A stretch of DNA of 10,349 nucleotides from Heritagella sp051881655 (GTDB taxonomy: Bacteria > Bacillota > Clostridia > Oscillospirales > Acutalibacteraceae). Of the stretch, positions 5,584 to 10,349 are shown piece after piece; the stretch's first letter is position 1, and the number at the start of each line of letters is the position of its first letter. The notes beneath the pieces are model-generated. The model ran no database searches and was not told the origin of the DNA. It saw nothing but the letters and a program-made list of their open reading frames with translations. A program made the position numbers and the translations under genes. The stretch is taken from NCBI GenBank assembly GCA_051881655.1, contig JBJEQH010000150.1:1-10349 (forward strand), given 5' to 3'.

Positions 5584-6537
5584 ATGAGTTTTCGCATTAT
5601 TGGGACAGGCAGCCAGAAGCCGGCCTGTGTCAAAACCAACGAAGATCTGACCCAGTTCCTGGATACCTCGGACGAGTGGATCACCACCCGCACGGGGATC
5701 AAAGAGCGCCGCATTATCACCACCGAAACCCTGTCCGAGCTGGCCACCAAGGCGGCGGAACACGCGCTGGAGATGGCCGGGCTGAAAGCGGAGGACCTGG
5801 ACTTTATCATCTGCTCCACCATCCGCGGCGACTACATCACCCCGTCGCTCGCCTGTGTGGTGGGCAAAAACCTGGGCGCCCACTGCCCGGCTTTTGATGT
5901 GAACGCCGCCTGCTCCGGCTTTATCTATGCCATGGACTGCGCCGCCGGGTACTTCGAGCGGGGCCGCGCCGAGCATATCCTGGTGGTCTCGGCCGAGGCC
6001 ATGAGCAAGATGGTGGACTGGCACGACCGGGCCACCTGCGTGCTGTTCGGCGATTCGGCCGGCGCCGTGGTGATGGAGAAGGGCGACAGCCTGCTGTCGA
6101 TCCGCCTGACCGCCGAGGGCAACACCGATTTCCTGCGCATTCCCAATGTCAACGGCAACTCCCCCTTCAGCGACAGCGTGGAGGAACCCCACTATCTGTA
6201 CATGGACGGCCAGAACGTTTATAAATTCGCCGTCAACGCCATGAGCACCGATCTGAAATGGGTGATCGAGCAGGCCGGGCTGACGCAGAACGACGTAGAC
6301 CACGTGCTGCCCCATCAGGCCAACATCCGCATTATCGAGACGGCCATGCGCAAGCTGAAAATCCCCCATGACCGCTATCACATCAACATCCAGCACTCCG
6401 GCAATACCAGCTCGGCCTGTATTCCCGTTCTGCTGGACGAGCTGAACCGGGCCGGTTCCCTCCACCGCGGCGAGATCATCGCCATGTCCGCCTTCGGCGG
6501 CGGCCTGACCACCGGGGCGGCCCTGCTGCGCTGGTAA
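5584..6537 (+). CDS. fabH: Beta-ketoacyl-ACP synthase III FabH
   Basis: FabH starts fatty acid synthesis in the cytoplasm by condensing an acyl-CoA primer with malonyl-ACP. The 317-residue product has the thiolase-fold family pattern and its Cys-His-Asn catalytic triad: C110 in NAACSGF, H244 in PHQANIRI and N274 in HSGNTSSA. DEWITTRTGIKERR at 30-43 and GAGAV-type glycine segments (FGDSAGAVV at 155-163) also fit, and the protein ends normally in FGGGLTTGAALLRW. The ATG at 5584 has GGAGG at 5572-5576, seven bases upstream. An in-frame ATG at 5476 would add 36 residues but falls at the predicted transcription start and has no ribosome site. It is the first gene of the fab operon, with fabD following after 41 bases. 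Primer choice (straight or branched) cannot be read from the sequence. Confidence 0.97.
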   Translation: MSFRIIGTGSQKPACVKTNEDLTQFLDTSDEWITTRTGIKERRIITTETLSELATKAAEHALEMAGLKAEDLDFIICSTIRGDYITPSLACVVGKNLGAHCPAFDVNAACSGFIYAMDCAAGYFERGRAEHILVVSAEAMSKMVDWHDRATCVLFGDSAGAVVMEKGDSLLSIRLTAEGNTDFLRIPNVNGNSPFSDSVEEPHYLYMDGQNVYKFAVNAMSTDLKWVIEQAGLTQNDVDHVLPHQANIRIIETAMRKLKIPHDRYHINIQHSGNTSSACIPVLLDELNRAGSLHRGEIIAMSAFGGGLTTGAALLRW

Positions 6538-6578
6538 GCCCGCGCTGCTTTTGACTATGATATAAAGGAGTTTGCGCC

Positions 6579-7505
6579 ATGAAAAAAATCGCCTTTTTAT
6601 TCAGCGGCCAGGGGGCCCAGTACCCCGGGATGGGCCAGAGCCTGTCGGAAAATTCCGCCGCTGCCAAAGCCGTATTCGCCGTTGCCGATGCGCAGCGCCC
6701 CGGCACCAGTGCCCAGTGCTTCTCCGGTACCAAAGAGGAGCTGAACCAGACCATCAACACCCAGCCGTGTGTGTACGCCGTGGATCTGGCCGCCGCCCGC
6801 GCCCTGCAGGAAAACGGGATCGAGCCCGCCTGTGTGGCCGGCTTCTCCCTGGGGGAAATCGCGGCCCTGACCTTTGCCGGTACCTTTGAGGAGGCGACCG
6901 GATTTGATTTTGTGTGCCACCGCGCCCGGTTTATGAGCGAAGCCACCGAGAAAACCGGCGGCAGCATGGCGGCCATTCTGAAGCTGTCGAACGAGAAGGT
7001 CAACGAGCTGGCCGCCGCGTACGACAAAGTGTTCCCCGTCAACTACAACTGCCCGGGGCAGGTCTCGTGCGCCGGGGACAAGGAACAGCTGGACGCCTTC
7101 TGCAAGGACTGCAAGGCAAACGGCGCCCGCGCCGTGCCGCTGGCCGTTTCCGGCGCCTTCCACTCGCCCTTTATGGATCCGGCCGCCGAGAGCCTGAAGC
7201 AGCAGCTGGAGAACACCCCGGTCCGGCCGGCTGTCACCCCCATCTACTCCAATAAAACCGCCGCCCTGTATCCCGCCGAAGAAGCCGGAATCCGGGAGAA
7301 CATCGCCGATCAGGTCAACCACCCGGTCCGCTGGCAGGAAACGCTGGAAGCCATGTGGGAGAACGGCGTGACCGTGTTCATCGAGTGCGGCCCCGGCAAA
7401 ACGCTGACCGGGCTGGTGAAGAAGACCCTGCCCCAGGCCGTTGCCTGCCGCGTGGAGGATGCCGATACCTTAAAAGAGACGCTGGATACGCTGGCCTCTC
7501 TGTGA
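6579..7505 (+). CDS. fabD: Malonyl-CoA:ACP transacylase FabD
   Basis: FabD moves malonyl groups from CoA to acyl carrier protein, making the extender for FabH and FabF. The 308-residue protein has the oxyanion GQGAQ motif at 10-14, the nucleophile S90 in GFSLGE, R115 in R-A-R-F-M, and catalytic H195 in SGAFHSPF, followed by the C-terminal GPGKTLTGLVKK segment. In many bacteria the nucleophile motif is GHSLGE; here Phe replaces His at 89, a change I regard as a family variant rather than a defect. AAGGAG at 6565-6570 lies eight bases before the ATG. No acpP or enoyl reductase gene lies between fabH and fabD, unlike many clostridial clusters. Confidence 0.96.
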   Translation: MKKIAFLFSGQGAQYPGMGQSLSENSAAAKAVFAVADAQRPGTSAQCFSGTKEELNQTINTQPCVYAVDLAAARALQENGIEPACVAGFSLGEIAALTFAGTFEEATGFDFVCHRARFMSEATEKTGGSMAAILKLSNEKVNELAAAYDKVFPVNYNCPGQVSCAGDKEQLDAFCKDCKANGARAVPLAVSGAFHSPFMDPAAESLKQQLENTPVRPAVTPIYSNKTAALYPAEEAGIRENIADQVNHPVRWQETLEAMWENGVTVFIECGPGKTLTGLVKKTLPQAVACRVEDADTLKETLDTLASL

Positions 7506-7565
7506 GCATAGAAATCAGAGCCCTTCCGTAAGGGAACGGGAGAGAGAAAGGAAAGGAATGTTATT

Positions 7566-8315
7566 ATGAAACTGCTTGCCAATAAAGTCGCGGCCGTCAC
7601 CGGCGGCGCAACCGGCATCGGCCGCTCGATCTGCCTCGCTATGGCCGAACAGGGCGCCGACATCGCCATTTTGTACGTAGCGGTCATCCCCCAGGAAGTG
7701 GTGGACGAGACCGTGCGCGCCATTGAGGAGAAGGGCGTACACGCGAAGGCCTATGTGTGCGACGTCTCCAATTTCACCGAGACGGAGAACGTGATGAAGG
7801 AAGTCATCAAAGACATGGGCTCCATCGACATTCTGGTGAACAACGCCGGCATCACCCGCGACAACCTGATGGTCCGCATGAGCGAAGCGGACTTTGACGC
7901 GGTGATCAGCGTGAACCTCAAGGGGATGTTCAACACCATCCATGCCCTGTACCGCCCCATGATGAAGAAGGGCGGCCGCATTATCAACATCGCCTCGGTT
8001 TCCGGCATGATGGGCAACGTGGGCCAGGCGAACTACTCCGCGGCCAAGGCCGGCGTGATCGGCCTGACCAAGACCGTCGCCAAGGAGCTGGCCACCCGCA
8101 ATGTGACGGTGAACGCCATCGCCCCCGGCTTTATCGCCACGAAGATGACCGAAGTGCTGAGCGACGCGGCCAAGGAGACCGCCCTGTCCGGCATTCCCAT
8201 GAAGAAGATGGGCCGGCCCGAGGATATCGCCAATGCGGCGGTGTTCCTGGCCAGCGATATGGCTTCCTATATCACGGGCGAAGTGCTGCGCGTAGACGGC
8301 GGCATGTGCATGTAA
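7566..8315 (+). CDS. fabG: 3-oxoacyl-ACP reductase FabG
   Basis: FabG reduces 3-oxoacyl-ACP to 3-hydroxyacyl-ACP in the elongation cycle. This 249-residue short-chain dehydrogenase has the nucleotide-binding TGGATGIG at 12-19, NNAG at 92-95, N117, and the catalytic S144, Y157 and K161 in the N-Y-S-A-A-K arrangement; PGFI at 187-190 and a GG near the C-terminus are also typical. The gene position between fabD and fabF supports FabG over a generic reductase. Two features are atypical: the glycine motif has T where E. coli FabG has Arg15, and the loop after the second strand (Y37 to Q43) has no basic residue, so NADPH preference is uncertain. AAAGGA at 7552-7557 is eight bases before the ATG. 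A small CCCTT/AAGGG hairpin lies at 7521-7534 in the 60-base gap after fabD. Confidence 0.95.
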   Translation: MKLLANKVAAVTGGATGIGRSICLAMAEQGADIAILYVAVIPQEVVDETVRAIEEKGVHAKAYVCDVSNFTETENVMKEVIKDMGSIDILVNNAGITRDNLMVRMSEADFDAVISVNLKGMFNTIHALYRPMMKKGGRIINIASVSGMMGNVGQANYSAAKAGVIGLTKTVAKELATRNVTVNAIAPGFIATKMTEVLSDAAKETALSGIPMKKMGRPEDIANAAVFLASDMASYITGEVLRVDGGMCM

Positions 8316-8339
8316 TCTAATTTTTTCGGAGGAGATACC

Positions 8340-9581
8340 ATGACTAAACGTGTAGTAATCACCGGCCTGGGCACCATTTCGCCGGTTGGAAACGATGTTC
8401 CCACCGCCTGGCAGTCCCTGATCGAGGGCAAGTGCGGGATTGATACCATTTCCCATTTCGACCCCAAGGCCGACCCCAACTGCAAGGTCAGTGTGGCGGG
8501 CGAGGTGAAGAACTTTGACCCCACCCTGTACATGGAGAAGAGCGATGCGCGCAAGAGCGACCTGTATGCCCAGTACGCCATGGCGGCGGCAGTGCAGGCG
8601 GTGAACGACAGCGGCATCGAGGGGAAAGTGGCCAGCGACCGGCTGGGCGTGTACGTCGGCAGCGGCATCGGCGGCATGGGCACCTTTATGACCGAGGACA
8701 AAAAGTGGCTGGATAACGGCATGCGCAAGGTCAGCCCCTATTTCATCCCCATGCTGATCTCCAACATCGCTTCGGGCAACATCGCCATCCGGTTTAAGGC
8801 CAACGGCCCCTCCATGTGCATTGCCACGGCCTGCGCCACCTCCTGCAACTGCATCGGCGAGGCGTACCGCACCATCCGCTACGGCTATGCCGACGCCATG
8901 ATTACCGGCGGCGCCGAGGCCACCATCAACCCCCTGGCCGTGGCCGGCTTTATGAACTGCAAGGCCCTGACGCTGGAGAGCGACCCGAAGAAAGCCTCGG
9001 TTCCCTTTGACAAGAACCGCAGCGGCTTTGTCATGGGCGAGGGCGGCGCCATGATGGTGCTGGAGGAATACGAGCACGCCGTACAGCGCGGCGCCCACAT
9101 TTACGCCGAGATCGTCGGATACGGCAACACCAACGACGCCCACCACATGACCGCCCCGGATCCCGAGGCAAAGGGCTCGGCCCACGCCATCGAGCTGGCC
9201 ATTGAAGAGGCCGGTATGCCCAAGGACGCCACCCTGTACATCAACGCCCACGGCACCAGCACCCACCTGAACGACCTGACCGAGACCAAGGCCTTTAAGC
9301 TGGCACTGGGCGAGGAAAATGCCCGCAAGGCCATGATCAGCTCCACCAAGAGCATGACCGGCCATATGCTGGGCGCCACCGGCGCTTTCGAGGCGATCGC
9401 CTGCGCCAAGGCCCTGGAGGAGGGCATCGTGCCCCCCACCATCGGATACACCGAGCCGGATCCGGAGTGCGACCTCGATTACACCCCCAACACGGCGAAA
9501 AAGGCGGATCTGCAGTATGCGATTTCCACCAACCTGGGCTTCGGCGGCCACAACGCCTGCCTGGTGCTGAAGAAGATCTGA
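8340..9581 (+). CDS. fabF: Beta-ketoacyl-ACP synthase II FabF
   Basis: FabF carries out the elongating condensation of acyl-ACP with malonyl-ACP. The 413-residue length is typical. The catalytic Cys-His-His triad is present: C165 in ATACATS, H304 in NAHGTST and H342 in TGHMLG, with conserved K337 in S-T-K-S. The N-terminus MTKRVVITGLGTISPVG and the C-terminal NLGFGGHN segment are classic for this family. GGAGG at 8328-8332 is seven bases before the ATG, and the gap to fabG is 24 bases. FabF rather than FabB is inferred from length and operon context; the two share catalytic motifs. It is likely the only elongation synthase in this cluster. Confidence 0.97.
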   Translation: MTKRVVITGLGTISPVGNDVPTAWQSLIEGKCGIDTISHFDPKADPNCKVSVAGEVKNFDPTLYMEKSDARKSDLYAQYAMAAAVQAVNDSGIEGKVASDRLGVYVGSGIGGMGTFMTEDKKWLDNGMRKVSPYFIPMLISNIASGNIAIRFKANGPSMCIATACATSCNCIGEAYRTIRYGYADAMITGGAEATINPLAVAGFMNCKALTLESDPKKASVPFDKNRSGFVMGEGGAMMVLEEYEHAVQRGAHIYAEIVGYGNTNDAHHMTAPDPEAKGSAHAIELAIEEAGMPKDATLYINAHGTSTHLNDLTETKAFKLALGEENARKAMISSTKSMTGHMLGATGAFEAIACAKALEEGIVPPTIGYTEPDPECDLDYTPNTAKKADLQYAISTNLGFGGHNACLVLKKI

Positions 9582-9586
9582 CGGCT

Positions 9587-9618
9587 GTATTTGCCAATAC
9601 GATTGCATTGACAAATAC
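9587..9618 (+). repeat. Nested inverted repeat between fabF and fabZ
   Basis: GTATTTG at 9587-9593 is inverted as CAAATAC at 9612-9618, and inside it CAAT 9595-9598 faces ATTG 9602-9605. The stretch is clearly more AT-rich than its surroundings. It ends three bases before the AAAGGAG ribosome site of fabZ. It is not followed by a T run, so not a terminator; a processing or translation-tuning hairpin is possible. Confidence 0.4.
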
Positions 9619-9636
9619 GGAAAGGAGCGATGATTT

Positions 9637-10056
9637 GTGAACCGTGAGGAACTGAAAAACATCCTGCCCCACCGGGAACCCATGCTGCTGCTGGATGAAG
9701 CCGAGCTGACCGAAGAGGGCGAGGCCATCGGCCGCTACCGGGTCAAGGGCGACGAATTCTTCCTGCAGGGGCATTTCCCGGATATGCCGGTGATGCCCGG
9801 TGTGATCCAGCTGGAGATCATGGCCCAGACCTGCTGTGCGCTGATGCAGGACGAGGTAAAGGGCAAAAACACCCTGTACACCGGCCTGAACAACGTGAAA
9901 TTCAAGGGCATGGTCCGCCCCGGCGACACGCTGGAAACCCACTGCAAAATCGTAAAGGCCCGCCCCCCCTTCTACTTTGCCGAGGGCAAGGGCTTTGTAA
10001 ACGGCAAGCTGTGCGTAAAGGCGGAACTCAGCTTTGCCCTGACCCCGAAGGAATAA
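9637..10056 (+). CDS. fabZ: 3-hydroxyacyl-ACP dehydratase FabZ
   Basis: FabZ removes water from 3-hydroxyacyl-ACP to give trans-2-enoyl-ACP. The 139-residue protein is a single hot-dog fold. H46 in QGHFPDMPVMPG and E60 in QLEIMAQ are 14 residues apart, as for the catalytic His/Glu pair of FabZ; the Glu argues against FabA, which uses Asp. The N-terminal LPHREPMLLLD at 10-20 matches the family start. Translation begins at a GTG (9637), supported by AAAGGAG at 9621-9627 nine bases upstream; the ATG at 9630 is in another frame and stops after five codons. It is the last gene of the fab operon, 55 bases after fabF, with a terminator 17 bases beyond its stop. Confidence 0.95.
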   Translation: MNREELKNILPHREPMLLLDEAELTEEGEAIGRYRVKGDEFFLQGHFPDMPVMPGVIQLEIMAQTCCALMQDEVKGKNTLYTGLNNVKFKGMVRPGDTLETHCKIVKARPPFYFAEGKGFVNGKLCVKAELSFALTPKE

Positions 10057-10072
10057 GGTTTTCCCTCAAGAG

Positions 10073-10106
10073 AAAAGGGCTCAGCAATTTTGGCTGGGCC
10101 CTTTTT
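10073..10106 (+). terminator. Intrinsic terminator of the fab operon
   Basis: GGGCTCAGC at 10077-10085 pairs with GCTGGGCCC at 10093-10101 (one G-T pair), flanked by AAAA before and five T after, with a seven-base loop. It closes the operon after fabZ, which means accessory genes often found downstream (accB, accC, accD, accA) are not part of this transcript. Confidence 0.9.
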
Positions 10107-10142
10107 CTGGTTTTCGGGGCTGCGGAAAATTCTTCCCTTCCC

Positions 10143-10171
10143 TTGTCTTTCCCAAAAAGGCGTGGTATACT
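10143..10171 (+). promoter_or_regulatory. Promoter of the last, partial gene
   Basis: TTGTCT at 10143-10148 and TATACT at 10166-10171 are 17 bases apart, matching consensus at four and five positions. TG at 10163-10164 adds an extended -10. The start would fall near 10178, about 60 bases before the GTG at 10239. Confidence 0.75.
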
Positions 10172-10203
10172 GTAATCACTTTCATGGAGAAGAGCCAGTA
10201 TAC
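10165..10203. repeat. Perfect inverted repeat spanning the -10 box and early leader
   Basis: GTATACTG at 10165-10172 reappears inverted as CAGTATAC at 10196-10203. One arm contains the -10 box; the other lies in the early transcribed region. The arm centres are 31 bases apart, about three helical turns. It could be a pair of operator sites or, less likely, part of an RNA hairpin, since the first arm is upstream of the predicted start. Confidence 0.5.
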
Positions 10204-10204
10204 A

Positions 10205-10225
10205 CCTCTTCATTCGGCGAAGAGG
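10205..10225 (+). promoter_or_regulatory. Leader hairpin abutting the ribosome site
   Basis: CCTCTTC at 10205-10211 pairs perfectly with GAAGAGG at 10219-10225 around a seven-base loop. Its 3' arm ends in the first bases of the GGGGAGG ribosome site (10224-10230), so it could modulate translation of the following gene. Confidence 0.45.
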
Positions 10226-10238
10226 GGAGGAAAACGCC

Positions 10239-10349
10239 GTGGAACTGATTTGGGGCTGTATCGTTTTTGTTTTTGGCATTGGTTTTCTTTCAGCCATGTG
10301 GACGTCGCGGAAAGAAAAAAAGCGGAAAAAAGAGTACGAACAAAAGTGG
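10239..10349 (+). CDS. Small single-pass membrane protein, 3' end cut off
   Basis: Thirty-seven codons are visible from a GTG at 10239, and the frame is open to the window end. GGGAGG at 10225-10230, eight bases upstream, decides this start. Residues 3-21 are hydrophobic (I, W, G, V, F, L), forming one probable membrane segment, followed by a strongly basic tail (R-K-E-K-K-R-K-K-E), which by the positive-inside rule would lie in the cytoplasm. I do not recognise the family. It has its own promoter and follows the fab terminator, so it is not part of the fab operon. An overlapping frame from an ATG at 10184 is also open to the end, but it lacks a ribosome site and has a less protein-like composition. 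Confidence 0.55.
   Translation, partial: MELIWGCIVFVFGIGFLSAMWTSRKEKKRKKEYEQKW

Noticed and set aside
9608..9636. Possible internal promoter before fabZ (TTGACA at 9608-9613)
   Set aside because: The -35 is perfect, but the sequence 17 bases downstream (TGATTT) matches the -10 consensus at only two positions.
7515..9728. 737-codon minus-strand open frame opposite fabG and fabF
   Set aside because: It crosses several fab gene boundaries and has an Ala/Gly/His-rich shadow composition; no family signature is visible.
10184..10349. Alternative open frame from an ATG, running to the window end
   Set aside because: It has no ribosome site and starts about six bases after the predicted transcript start; the overlapping GTG frame has a good ribosome site and a clear membrane segment. 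It cannot be fully excluded because the window ends.

Overview
The window looks like chromosomal DNA of a GC-rich member of the Clostridia, probably Oscillospirales or a relative. The taxon is inferred from four things: strong AGGAGG-type Shine-Dalgarno sites before most genes, the pyrB-pyrI order, the Clostridia-type fab cluster, and a DUF1540 protein. No plasmid, phage, transposon, tRNA, rRNA or CRISPR signal was seen. Most of the window is core metabolism.

Layout. (1) Positions 1-1148, minus strand: the start of pyrI (cut by the window edge), pyrB, a structured pyrB leader RNA and a good sigma-A-type promoter. (2) Positions 1209-4909, plus strand: a three-gene operon of a MoxR AAA+ ATPase, a DUF58 protein and a polytopic membrane protein with a DUF4129-like tail. 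It has its own promoter and ends in a very strong terminator that may also serve the convergent neighbour. (3) Positions 4932-5252, minus strand: a 106-residue protein with 17 cysteines and two DUF1540 repeats. (4) Positions 5253-5583: a divergent intergenic region with two opposed terminator-like hairpins, an extended -10 promoter, and a repeat-built hairpin in the fab leader. (5) Positions 5584-10106, plus strand: the fatty acid synthesis operon fabH-fabD-fabG-fabF-fabZ, closed by a terminator. (6) Positions 10143-10349: a new promoter, an inverted repeat over its -10 box, a hairpin against the ribosome site, and the start of a small single-pass membrane protein that runs off the window.

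How the genes work together. PyrB and PyrI would form aspartate transcarbamoylase, the first committed step of pyrimidine synthesis. The MoxR/DUF58/DUF4129 genes form the classic chaperone-type gene set, but the transglutaminase domain usually found in the third protein is absent. The five fab genes cover malonyl loading (FabD), initiation (FabH), elongation condensation (FabF), ketoreduction (FabG) and dehydration (FabZ). The carrier protein, the enoyl reductase and acetyl-CoA carboxylase are not here and must be encoded elsewhere.

No convincing new multi-gene system was found. The items most worth a second look are the transglutaminase-less MoxR/DUF58 operon, the leader structures before pyrB and fabH, the gaps in the fab cluster, FabG's atypical cofactor-binding residues, and the inverted repeat over the last promoter.
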